A stretch of 44,833 nt of DNA. Origin: Mycobacterium fragae. GTDB lineage: Bacteria; Actinomycetota; Actinomycetes; Mycobacteriales; Mycobacteriaceae. The notes under the pieces were generated by a model that saw only the letters and a program-made list of their open reading frames with translations, did not search any database and was not told the origin of the DNA. This document shows, in pieces, positions 34,601 to 42,367 of this stretch (positions are counted from its first letter, which is position 1; each line of letters opens with the position of its first letter). Both the position numbers and the translations under genes were made by a program. The stretch lies in NCBI RefSeq assembly GCF_002102185.1, contig NZ_LQOW01000021.1, positions 1-44,833 of the forward strand, written 5' to 3'.

Positions 34601-36810
34601 CGCGCGCCGGCGACTTTCACGCCGGGTATGCCGCCGCACTGCGCCGCTACCTGGAGGAGCGAGGCGAGGAGAACCTCGCCGTCGGACACGAGCTGGGGCG
34701 ACTTGCGTTGCAGGAAGGCGTCAGCACGCTCGAGATCGTCGAGAATCACTTCCGGCTGGTCAACGACGAGCTCTCAAAGCAATCGGCGGTAGACAGATCG
34801 GCAGCTCTGGGTTTCCTGCTGCAAACCCTGGCTCCCCTCGACGTCGCTACGCGCGGATTCCTCGACGGCACAAAGCGTTACGAGGAGCAGCGGGCCCGAG
34901 CCGATGATCTCGCCGATCGTGACGAGTTTCGCACCGCTTTGGTGAATTCCCTACAGGAGGGCTTCTTCGTCGCCGACGACAACGGTGCGGTCATCGAGAT
35001 CAATGACGCCTTCACCAGAATCACCGGCTATCCGGCGAGCGATCTGCCGTACCCGTGGCCGCACCCGTGGCTGGTCGACGAGAACGCGGCGAGGCTGCAA
35101 CAATCCCGCCTCAACAGCGAAAACCACGTCCAATACGAGACGCCGATCCGGCATCGAGACGGCCGTCTCGCGTGGGTCGCGGCCAACATCAACAGGGTGA
35201 CGGCGGATGCGGCCATTGATCGGGTATACGTCGGGACGCTTCGTGATATCACCGCCGAACGTGCCTTTGCGGCGCGGGAAAGCGCGGTCCTGCGCCTGGC
35301 AACTGCGGTGGGGCTGGCCAAAAGCCTGGATGAGGTGCTCTCCACCACCCTCGATGAATGCCGAGCGGCCATCGATGTGCACCGGGTGGTGGCCGCCGTG
35401 TGGCCGACCAACGGCGGTGACCCCACCATCCACGTGGCAGGCGAGCAACCCGCACCGACCTGGCGTGACCTCGATCCGTTGTTGCGCCAGACGTTTCAGC
35501 AGGCGCGCCATCAGTTGCCGCTCACGATCCAGCCGGTCGAATGGGCGGACTCACCCGGCAAGTCACGCGGCATCATTGCAGTGCTCTCCGGCGGAGGAGA
35601 CGTCGCGTTGTGGCTCGAGCTCCGGGCACCGCGCCGGGTCAGTGCCGAAGATCGCCTGCTGGTAACGGTGCTTGCCGGGCACCTTGGGCTGGCCATCCAG
35701 CATGTGCGCCAGTTCGAAAGTGCGCGTGAGACTTCGCTGACGCTCCAGCACGCGATGCTTTCGCCCACCGAGCTTCCGCCCGGCTTCGCCGTTCGCTACG
35801 AACCCGCTGTCCCGCCGTTGGAAATCGGCGGCGACTGGTATGACGTACTACCCATCGGCGACCACCGGATCGGCATCATCGTCGGCGACTGCGTAGGTCG
35901 GGGCTTATCCGCTGCGGCGGTGATGGGTCAGCTTCGCAGCTCCGCGCGAGCGCTGCTGCTTACCGGCGCCGAGCCCGCGATGTTACTCCAGCAGCTCGAT
36001 GCGGCGGCTCAGCTTATCCCGGACGCGTTCTGCACCACCGTTTTCCTGGCGATCCTCGATACGGAAGCCGGCGCCTTCTCCTACAGTTGCGCTGGCCACC
36101 TACCGGCTGTGCTGGCCGCGCCGCAGTCCGAGCCGGTATTGCTCTCGGACGCTCGATCGGTGCCGCTTGCTGTGCAGCACAAAGGTTCTCGGCCGCAGAC
36201 ATCGGTGGTCCTGCCTCCGGGTTCGACGTTGATGCTGTACACCGACGGCCTGGTCGAGCGGCGCGACGCATCGATCGACGACGGGATCGCCCAGGTCGCC
36301 GAGATCGTGGCGAACGGCATGCATCAGCCCGTTGACGCAGTAGCCGAATCGTTGCTTGCCGAGATGGCTCCGGCGGCGGGGTACGACGATGACGTCGCGA
36401 TTGTGGTTTATCGACGGCCGTACCCGCCGCTCGTCATCGAAAAGTATGCAGCAGCAGACGAATTGAGCGACATCCGCCATCAGCTCGCCGCGTGGGCCCG
36501 TGCGGCCAGGATCCCGGACGCGCTGGCCACCGACATCGTCTTGGCGGTCAACGAAGCGTGTGCCAACAGCATCGAGCACGGTTACCGGGAACACGAGCCG
36601 GGCAAGGTCCGCGTCGAGGCCGAAAACGACGGCGCCCGAGCGCATCTGCGGATCATCGATTCCGGCTCATGGAAGGCGGCACCGGAGCATCCAGGCAATC
36701 GCGGAAGGGGACTGTTGTTGATTCGCGCCGTGAGCGATTGGCTCGAGCTGGAGTGCACACCGTCGGGAACCACGGTCGACATGAGCTTCAGCCTGTCGCG
36801 AGCCTGCTGA
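34597..36810 (+). CDS. RsbU-RsbW-like fusion: PAS-GAF-PP2C-GHKL protein
   Basis: The 737-aa protein has these parts in order. Residues 1-85 form an RsbU N-terminal domain (YAAALRRYLEERGEE, then LALQEGVSTLEIVENHFRLV), which in Bacillus binds RsbT. About 110-225 is PAS (SLQEGFFVADDNGAVIEIND). About 230-380 is GAF-like. About 395-600 is a SpoIIE PP2C domain (EIGGDWYDVLPI, IVGDCVGRGLSAAAVM, YTDGLVERRDASIDDG). About 610-737 is a GHKL kinase domain (LAVNEACANSIEHGY; GNRGRGLLLIRAV). It combines the phosphatase that turns a STAS antagonist on with a kinase that turns it off. ATGA overlap couples it to rsbX. Confidence 0.88.
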   Translation: MTRAGDFHAGYAAALRRYLEERGEENLAVGHELGRLALQEGVSTLEIVENHFRLVNDELSKQSAVDRSAALGFLLQTLAPLDVATRGFLDGTKRYEEQRARADDLADRDEFRTALVNSLQEGFFVADDNGAVIEINDAFTRITGYPASDLPYPWPHPWLVDENAARLQQSRLNSENHVQYETPIRHRDGRLAWVAANINRVTADAAIDRVYVGTLRDITAERAFAARESAVLRLATAVGLAKSLDEVLSTTLDECRAAIDVHRVVAAVWPTNGGDPTIHVAGEQPAPTWRDLDPLLRQTFQQARHQLPLTIQPVEWADSPGKSRGIIAVLSGGGDVALWLELRAPRRVSAEDRLLVTVLAGHLGLAIQHVRQFESARETSLTLQHAMLSPTELPPGFAVRYEPAVPPLEIGGDWYDVLPIGDHRIGIIVGDCVGRGLSAAAVMGQLRSSARALLLTGAEPAMLLQQLDAAAQLIPDAFCTTVFLAILDTEAGAFSYSCAGHLPAVLAAPQSEPVLLSDARSVPLAVQHKGSRPQTSVVLPPGSTLMLYTDGLVERRDASIDDGIAQVAEIVANGMHQPVDAVAESLLAEMAPAAGYDDDVAIVVYRRPYPPLVIEKYAAADELSDIRHQLAAWARAARIPDALATDIVLAVNEACANSIEHGYREHEPGKVRVEAENDGARAHLRIIDSGSWKAAPEHPGNRGRGLLLIRAVSDWLELECTPSGTTVDMSFSLSRAC

Positions 36811-36813
36811 ACG

Positions 36814-38256
36814 CTATGGCAGCACAGTGTGCATCAACATCACGTCGTACGCCTGCCACAAGGACAGGTTGAAGTATAGGTCTTTGCCCGACGACCAGGG
36901 ATGAATCATCGGCGCATAGATGCCACCGGGCATCTGGAATGACGAGACCAGCACCTGCTCGGGGCTCCATGGTCCTTGCGGAGCCGGCGCGGTCCGTGCC
37001 ACGACGTCGTTGCTGCCGCCGTTGGTGTAAAGCACCAGGTACTGCTTGAGATAGTTGTTGTATTGCGCAGACATTTCACCGACCGGGCCGGGCCAAATCG
37101 GCGTGGCCTTCGACGGATCCGCCGCGACCCAGGAGTTCGAGTCGCCGTTCCAGTATTGGTATTTGGTCAGGTCGGGCAGATAGCGCGGTGGGACCCGTGA
37201 AAGAAACGCCGCGCCGCCGCGTCCGGACGGCGTCCCGAACGAATAGATGTAACCGTCGTTTCCGCGCATGAACGCGCCCATCTGGAAATTCTCATTCCCC
37301 GGAACGAACCTGGCTCCGGGGATGGCCTCCGGGTCAGCGGGACGCACCGAGCTCGGGTAGATCCCCCAGTTCTGGCCATTGTCGGGCGACACCGCGAGTG
37401 CCGAGAAGTTCGTCGACCATTCGCCATCACGGCCCCAGTTCCTGATCGACATGAAGTTGACGTATTGGGTTCTGCCGATGGAGATCCCGGAGGTGGGGAT
37501 GAGTCCCGTCTCGTGGGGCGCCCGCTTGATGCTGCTGATGATCTGCTTGGAAACGCCCGGGGCCCAAAGCGGCGAACCGGAGTATCGGTTGTTGGGCACG
37601 CCGTCGGCCACCTGGATTCCGTCCGACAGATCACGGTCTTGGCTGCGGAACAGTGTGTTATAGCGCCATTGCTGACCGTGGACTGCACAGTAGCCGAACG
37701 TGTCACCGAAGGCCATCAGCACCTGATGGTTGGCGGGATCGCCGTTGTCCCAGGGGATCCCGAGGTCGGTCCCGGAGATGCTGAAACGTTGAAGAGTCTT
37801 GTTCGGGCTGTTCGGTCCGGTCACCCACTCGACCAGAGATGTCGGGGCGCCTGCAATCGAGGGGGGCGGCGGCGGCGCCGGGGCGCCGTCCGGCCCCAGC
37901 TGCGCAGCATTCGGCGACGGCTGGCCGGGGCCGGGCGGATTCGGCCCGGGCGGCACGACGGCAGCTTGAAGTTGCGCCGATTTTCCCGGGTTCAACAACC
38001 TGGATATCAGTGGACCCAGCTTGGGCAGCGGCGCGTGCTCATTCGTGCCGCGAGGCCTGCGCCCGGTCGGTGGCTGGACGACCGGAGCGGGCGCAGGTAT
38101 CGCCGGGGGCGCGGCAGGCGGCTCCACGTTGGCTTCCGGTGCGGTGCAAGGCGTGGCGGCGGCAAGCGGCGCGGGGCCTATCGGCACGATGAGTCCGACA
38201 ACGGCCGCCGATGCCACCGATACCGAAACGATTCGACGAATCGCCGACAATGTCAC
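36814..38256 (-). CDS. Secreted DUF4185 protein, candidate D-arabinanase (GH183-like)
   Basis: The 480-aa protein starts at GTG 38256 with a Sec signal peptide (RRIVSVSVASAAVVGLIVPI, then APLAAATP). A Pro/Ala-rich linker (about 30-130) follows, then a five-bladed beta-propeller DUF4185 domain with VLMAFGDTFGYC, YSGSPLWAPG, QYLVLYTNGGSNDVVARTAP and GIYAPMIHPWS. Members of this family were shown to be endo-D-arabinanases (GH183), so this protein may cut cell-wall arabinan. Catalytic acidic residues cannot be verified here. It ends 3 bp from the convergent stressosome operon. Confidence 0.75.
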   Translation of the reverse strand: MTLSAIRRIVSVSVASAAVVGLIVPIGPAPLAAATPCTAPEANVEPPAAPPAIPAPAPVVQPPTGRRPRGTNEHAPLPKLGPLISRLLNPGKSAQLQAAVVPPGPNPPGPGQPSPNAAQLGPDGAPAPPPPPSIAGAPTSLVEWVTGPNSPNKTLQRFSISGTDLGIPWDNGDPANHQVLMAFGDTFGYCAVHGQQWRYNTLFRSQDRDLSDGIQVADGVPNNRYSGSPLWAPGVSKQIISSIKRAPHETGLIPTSGISIGRTQYVNFMSIRNWGRDGEWSTNFSALAVSPDNGQNWGIYPSSVRPADPEAIPGARFVPGNENFQMGAFMRGNDGYIYSFGTPSGRGGAAFLSRVPPRYLPDLTKYQYWNGDSNSWVAADPSKATPIWPGPVGEMSAQYNNYLKQYLVLYTNGGSNDVVARTAPAPQGPWSPEQVLVSSFQMPGGIYAPMIHPWSSGKDLYFNLSLWQAYDVMLMHTVLP

Positions 38257-38417
38257 ACCTTTCCAGGGGCAGACCTCGCATAGACGTCCGCAGTGGGCGT
38301 ATGTGACGATAGTGTTCAGTGGGACTGTTGTGATCGGTGATGCACTGATAGGTATGCATCCGTGACCGTGTCGCAACCCGCGGATTTCGCGGAGCGGGTT
38401 CCGCCAGACTTGAGGGA

Positions 38418-38793
38418 ATGACAACGCCGAAGGAGACGATCCAAGACTTCATATCGGCCTTCTCGTCGGCCTGAGCGAAGAGGGATGCGGCTCGGGTTGC
38501 GTCGTTCTTCAGCGACGATGCGATCTATCACAACGTCCCGATGGATCCTGTTGAGGGGCGCGAAGCGATTGAGGCGACCGTGGCGGGCTTCATGACTATG
38601 GGCGGCCAGGTGAGGGTCGATATCAGTCACATCGTCGCGTCAGGCCCGGTCGTGATGGTCGAGCGGGTCGATCACTTCGTCAGCAGCCAGCGAACGATTG
38701 ACTTGCCGGTGGTGGGCGTCTTCGAGGTGCACGACGGCAAGATCACCGCCTGGCGTGACTACTTCGACCCGGCCCAGCGCAGGCTAATCCATT
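38418..38793 (+). pseudogene. Limonene-epoxide-hydrolase-like gene, broken
   Basis: From ATG 38418 the frame reads MTTPKETIQDFISAFSSA, then TGA at 38472, then AKRDAARVASFFSDDAIYHN. The continuation has MDPVEGREAIEATVAGFM and the C-terminal GKITAWRDYFDP, which is the SnoaL-like limonene-1,2-epoxide hydrolase fold. The stop sits where relatives usually have Trp, so TGG to TGA is the likely change. The normal stop is also lost: the frame runs on antisense through the tRNA genes. It is therefore non-functional, at least as one chain. Confidence 0.75.
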
Positions 38794-38803
38794 GTGCGAA
38801 AAG

Positions 38804-38876
38804 CGCGCCCGAAGGGATTCGAACCCCCAACCTTCTGATCCGTAGTCAGATGCTCTATCCGTTGAGCTACGGGCGC
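38804..38876 (-). tRNA. argV: tRNA-Arg (anticodon ACG)
   Basis: The minus strand folds as a 73-nt tRNA: acceptor GCGCCCG with CGGGCGC, D-arm AGCTCAACGGATAGAGC, anticodon loop CTACGGA (ACG) and T-arm GGGGTTCGAATCCC. CCA is not encoded. A34 would be deaminated to inosine by TadA (6433). The symbol is recalled by position beside hisC2. Confidence 0.95.
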
Positions 38877-38895
38877 AGGTGTTTAGTTATGTCGG

Positions 38896-38987
38896 TGGCG
38901 GAGGCGAGAGGATTTGAACCTCCGGTCCCCGGTAAAGAGGACAACTCATTAGCAGTGAGTCCCATTCGGCCGCTCTGGCACGCCTCC
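38896..38987 (-). tRNA. serV: tRNA-Ser (anticodon GCT)
   Basis: This class II tRNA has acceptor GGAGGCG with CGCCTCC, anticodon GCT in CTGCTAA, a long variable arm (TCCTCTTTACCGGGGA), T-arm GGTTCAAATCC and an encoded CCA. It reads AGC/AGU codons. It is 19 bp upstream of tRNA-Arg and on the same strand, so the two are probably co-transcribed. The symbol is recalled by synteny. Confidence 0.95.
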
Positions 38988-39073
38988 TTGGATTTCCCGA
39001 GGGTACCGGACCCCGGCCGGGCCGCGGAACCGCCGGGGCCACAGCGTACACAGCCCGGACATATGCTGTCGAA

Positions 39074-40138
39074 GTGACTGCCCGCCTGCGCCCTGAGCTG
39101 GCTGAGCTGCCGGCTTACGTCGAAGGCAAGTCCATTGCAGGCGCGATCAAACTGGCCAGCAACGAGACGGTGCACGCGCCGCTGCCCAGCGTCCGAGCGG
39201 CCATCGAGGGGGCCATCGACACCGTCAACCGCTATCCGGACAACGGCTACGCGGAGCTCAAGTCGCGGCTGGCCAAGCATGTCGACTTCGCCCCCGAGCA
39301 CATTTCCGTGGGCTGCGGCTCGGTGAGCCTGTGCCAACAGCTCATCCAGATCACCGCCTCGGTGGGCGACGAGGTGCTGTTCGGCTGGCGCAGCTTTGAG
39401 CTCTACCCGCTGCAGGTCCGCGTCGCCGGCGCTGTCCCCGTCCAGGTGCCGCTGCGTGACGAGACATTCGACCTCTACGCCATGCTGGCCGCGGTAACCG
39501 ACCGCACCCGGCTGATCTTCGTCTGCAATCCCAATAACCCGACGTCCACGGTCGTCGACCCAGACGCACTGGCCCGCTTCATCGAGGCTGTTCCGTCGCA
39601 CATCCTGATCGCCATCGACGAGGCCTATGTCGAGTACATTCGCGACGGTATGCTGCCCGACAGCCTGGGATTTGTCCGGGCCCATCCGAATGTTGTTGTG
39701 CTGCGGACTTTTTCGAAGGCATACGGCTTAGCGGGACTGCGGATCGGCTACGCGGTCGGCGACCCCGACGTGATCACCGCACTGGGCAAGGTCTACGTGC
39801 CGTTTACCGCGACGAGCATCTCCCAAGTCGCGGCCATCGCCTCGCTGGACGCCGCCGACGAATTGCTGGCCCGCACCGACGCCGTCGTCGCCGAACGGGT
39901 GCGGGTTTCTGCCGCTCTGCGCGACGCCGGCTTCGTGTTGCCGCCGTCGCAGGCAAACTTCGTCTGGCTGCCGCTCGCCGAACGAACGCTCGACTTCGTG
40001 GGGCAGGCCGCCGACGCCGGGATCGTGGTGCGCCCGTATGGCAGCGACGGTGTGCGGATCACGATCGGCTCGCCCGAGGAAAACGACGCCCTGTTACGGT
40101 TCGCGCAGCGCTGGATCAGAGGAGAGCGCGATGAGTGA
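39074..40138 (+). CDS. hisC2: Histidinol-phosphate-type aminotransferase HisC2/Pat
   Basis: This 354-aa fold-type I PLP aminotransferase begins at GTG 39074. It has the PLP Lys in TFSKAYGLAGLRIGYAVG, the NPNNPTS motif, the IDEAYVEY Asp-Tyr pair and a final Arg (VRPYGSDGVRITIG) for substrate carboxylate. It is the second HisC-type enzyme of mycobacteria, also described as an aromatic aminotransferase. It precedes a DUF4334 gene with a 8-nt overlap. It corresponds to Rv3772. Confidence 0.92.
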   Translation: MTARLRPELAELPAYVEGKSIAGAIKLASNETVHAPLPSVRAAIEGAIDTVNRYPDNGYAELKSRLAKHVDFAPEHISVGCGSVSLCQQLIQITASVGDEVLFGWRSFELYPLQVRVAGAVPVQVPLRDETFDLYAMLAAVTDRTRLIFVCNPNNPTSTVVDPDALARFIEAVPSHILIAIDEAYVEYIRDGMLPDSLGFVRAHPNVVVLRTFSKAYGLAGLRIGYAVGDPDVITALGKVYVPFTATSISQVAAIASLDAADELLARTDAVVAERVRVSAALRDAGFVLPPSQANFVWLPLAERTLDFVGQAADAGIVVRPYGSDGVRITIGSPEENDALLRFAQRWIRGERDE

Positions 40139-40598
40139 CGAGTTGGCCCGCAAGAAGTTCACCGAGTTCAAGGAACGCGCCGGCACGATCGCCGATGCCG
40201 AGCTCGACGACTACTGGGCGAGTCTTCCGCCGGCGACCATCGACGGCATGCTCGGCGAGTGGAAGGGCGGCGAATTCGTCACCGGCCACCGGATGAACGG
40301 CCAACTGGAGAAGGCCCGTTGGTTCGGTAAGACTTTCAACTCCTCCACCGATGTGCAGCCGCTGGTGTGTCTCGACGATGACGGGAACCGGTTCTCCAAC
40401 GTCAAAATGGGCAAGGGCGAAGCGAGCCTATGGCTGGAGGAGTTCCGCGGCGAGGTCACCGCCACCATGGTCTACGACGGCCAGCCCGTACACGATCACT
40501 TCAAAAAGATCGACGACGACGCCGTGATGGGCATCATGAACGGCAAGGGCGTCGTCGATGGCGGCCGGTACTTCTACTTCTACCTCGAGCGGATCTAG
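40131..40598 (+). CDS. GXWXG/DUF4334 protein
   Basis: The 155-aa protein has an N-terminal GXWXG motif (IDGMLGEWKGGEFVTGHRMN) followed by a DUF4334 beta-rich C-terminal part (EEFRGEVTATMVYDGQPVHD and YFYFYLERI). The ATG at 40131 lies after GGAGAGCG and within the end of hisC2 (8-nt overlap), implying coupled translation. The family is widespread in actinobacteria, and its molecular role is not known to me. It is cytosolic. Confidence 0.8.
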   Translation: MSDELARKKFTEFKERAGTIADAELDDYWASLPPATIDGMLGEWKGGEFVTGHRMNGQLEKARWFGKTFNSSTDVQPLVCLDDDGNRFSNVKMGKGEASLWLEEFRGEVTATMVYDGQPVHDHFKKIDDDAVMGIMNGKGVVDGGRYFYFYLERI

Positions 40599-40608
40599 GC
40601 ATACCGCT

Positions 40609-40664
40609 CGAATGTGCGGCTGACCGCACATTCGGCGACGAGTGTGCAGCTAGCCGCACGCTCG
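40609..40664. repeat. Two tandem related palindromes between convergent genes
   Basis: The first palindrome has an 11-bp stem (40609-40619 with 40624-40634) and a 4-nt loop. The second has a 9-bp stem (40639-40647 with 40656-40664, one G-T pair). The arms share the core GTGCGG/CCGCAC and differ by a few bases. They lie between convergent genes and could act as a two-way terminator. Similar GTGCGGCTAGCCGCAC hairpins are common in slow-growing mycobacteria, by my recollection. No T-tract follows, so the termination role is inference. Confidence 0.65.
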
Positions 40665-40671
40665 CGCGGGT

Positions 40672-41250
40672 CTAGGGCCTTCGGCCGGTGAAGGCGACCA
40701 GCCGGTCCAGGGCGGGGGCATCATCGGCGACGTCGACCGGGTCGGCGAACCCGACCGTCGAACGGCCTTGCGGCGTAATGACTTTCTTCGCCAGCCCGAG
40801 CACATACTCGGCGACGGAATCTGCAACGTCCACATGGCGCCCGGTCGCCGTCGCGTAATCCCAGGCGTGCACCAGGAATTCGAGCGATAAGATGCCGGGC
40901 CCGAATCTGGCCGGGACCTCGTTCGGGCCCAGGCTCACGGTGCCATCCAGGCCGCGGCGGTGCCATGCGTCAAGCGCTGGCCGGGCCGCACTGATGACCT
41001 GGCCCTCCAGCGAATCGCCGGCGTCGCGGTCAGGGAACTGTGCGCCCGCCGCGCCGCCGATGATCGTGATGGAGTTCAGCAGATGGTCGGTCAGCTGCGC
41101 CACGTCATACTCCGTGCACGGCGTCGGTTTGGACAACTCGTCGCGCGAAATCGGATGCAGCACATGTTGCAGAGCACCCAGCGTGGCTTCCGCGCCGGCC
41201 AGTTCGTCGGTGGGCGGGGCATCGGGTCCGGGTCGCAGATCGGGAGACAT
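40672..41250 (-). CDS. TIGR03086 DinB-like metal-binding protein (Rv3773c-like)
   Basis: The 192-aa DinB/mycothiol-dependent-maleylpyruvate-isomerase-like four-helix protein starts at ATG 41250 (MSPDLRPGPDAPPTDELAG). It has CTEYDVAQLTDHLLNSI with a metal-binding His, FLVHAWDYATATGR with a second His, and FADPVDVADDAPALDRLVAF at the end. Members often bind zinc or use mycothiol; the substrate is unknown. It is divergent from echA21, 23 bp apart. Confidence 0.83.
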   Translation of the reverse strand: MSPDLRPGPDAPPTDELAGAEATLGALQHVLHPISRDELSKPTPCTEYDVAQLTDHLLNSITIIGGAAGAQFPDRDAGDSLEGQVISAARPALDAWHRRGLDGTVSLGPNEVPARFGPGILSLEFLVHAWDYATATGRHVDVADSVAEYVLGLAKKVITPQGRSTVGFADPVDVADDAPALDRLVAFTGRRP

Positions 41251-41273
41251 GACGTCCACGGTACGGTCTCGAC

Positions 41274-42098
41274 ATGGGTCAGCCGTACGAATCCGTAACA
41301 GTCGAAACCAAAGATCAGGTCGCACAGGTGACGCTGATCGGGCCGGGCAAGGGAAATGCGATGGGGCCGGCCTTCTGGTCGGAGCTGCCCGAGGTGTTCG
41401 CCGCTTTGGACGCCGACGACGATGTGCGCGCCATCGTGATCACGGGCTCCGGCGCCAACTTCAGCTACGGCCTGGACCTGCCGGCGATGGGTGGGACGTT
41501 GGCGCCCGTCCTGGCTGAGGGCGCGCTGGCCCGACCCCGCGCCGATTTCCACGCCGAAGTACTGCGCATGCAGAACACCATCAACGCCGTCGCGGATTGC
41601 CGCACCCCGACCATCGCCTCAGTGCACGGCTGGTGCGTCGGCGGTGGCGTCGACTTGATATCGGCGGTGGACATCCGCTACGCCAGCGCTGACGCGAAGT
41701 TCTCCGTCCGCGAGGTCAAGCTGGCGATTGTCGCCGACGTCGGCAGCCTCGCCCGGCTGCCGCTGATCCTTTCCGACGGGCACCTGCGGGAACTCGCACT
41801 GACCGGCAAGGACATCGATGCCGCCCGCGCCGAGAAGATCGGCTTGGTCAACGATGTGTTCGCCGACCCCGAGGCCACACTGGCCGCCGCGCACGCCACC
41901 GCCGCGGAGATCGCCGCCAACCCGCCGCTGACCGTACGCGGCATCAAGGATGTCCTTGACCAGCAACGGATTTCGGCTGTGTCGGCCAGTCTGCGCTACG
42001 TCGCCGCCTGGAATGCGGCGTTCCTGCCGTCCAAGGACCTGGCCGAGGGAATGTCGGCCACCTTCGCCAAACGTCCGCCGCAGTTCACCGGCGAATAG
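41274..42098 (+). CDS. echA21: Enoyl-CoA hydratase/isomerase EchA21
   Basis: This 274-aa crotonase-fold protein has the oxyanion-hole region VITGSGANFSYGLDLPAMGG and ASVHGWCVGGGVDLISAVDI and the C-terminal trimerisation helices. It adds water to, or isomerises, an enoyl-CoA in beta-oxidation-type pathways; the exact substrate is unknown. Its length equals Rv3774. The ATG at 41274 is 23 bp from the start of the divergent gene, so they share a short promoter region. Confidence 0.92.
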   Translation: MGQPYESVTVETKDQVAQVTLIGPGKGNAMGPAFWSELPEVFAALDADDDVRAIVITGSGANFSYGLDLPAMGGTLAPVLAEGALARPRADFHAEVLRMQNTINAVADCRTPTIASVHGWCVGGGVDLISAVDIRYASADAKFSVREVKLAIVADVGSLARLPLILSDGHLRELALTGKDIDAARAEKIGLVNDVFADPEATLAAAHATAAEIAANPPLTVRGIKDVLDQQRISAVSASLRYVAAWNAAFLPSKDLAEGMSATFAKRPPQFTGE

Positions 42099-42134
42099 GC
42101 GATTCGGCTCGCCGGTGGGCGGGAACACTCGGGT

Positions 42135-42323
42135 ATGTCTACCTACCGAGTGCTCAACCCGAAGGGCGAGGTCGTCGCCACCAAGGACATCGCCAGCGCC
42201 GACGACGCGCACGCATGGTTCGTCGACCAGAAAGCCGACAACACCGAACTCGGCTGGCGGCTGGAAGTCAACCTCGACGGTGACTGGCGGTTCTTCGAAC
42301 ACACCGAGGGCGACCGCCCCTAG
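42135..42323 (+). CDS. 62-aa conserved small protein
   Basis: A compact ORF starts at ATG 42135. It contains STYRVLNPKGEVVATKDIAS, WFVDQKADNTELGWRLEVNL and DGDWRFFEHTEG. It looks like a small alpha/beta domain and is reminiscent of short mycobacterial hypothetical proteins. The spacing from echA21 (36 nt) suggests the same transcript. I do not recognise a function. It is supported by a plausible fold and codon pattern rather than by a known family. Confidence 0.6.
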   Translation: MSTYRVLNPKGEVVATKDIASADDAHAWFVDQKADNTELGWRLEVNLDGDWRFFEHTEGDRP

Positions 42324-42367
42324 CGCGGCGCGTTTGTCTGCCGCGCCGGACGGCAACCCAACCAGGC

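Noticed and set aside
38472..38474. In-frame TGA as a selenocysteine codon
   Set aside because: No SECIS-like hairpin was seen after the codon, the family does not use selenocysteine, and the gene is also damaged at its 3' end.
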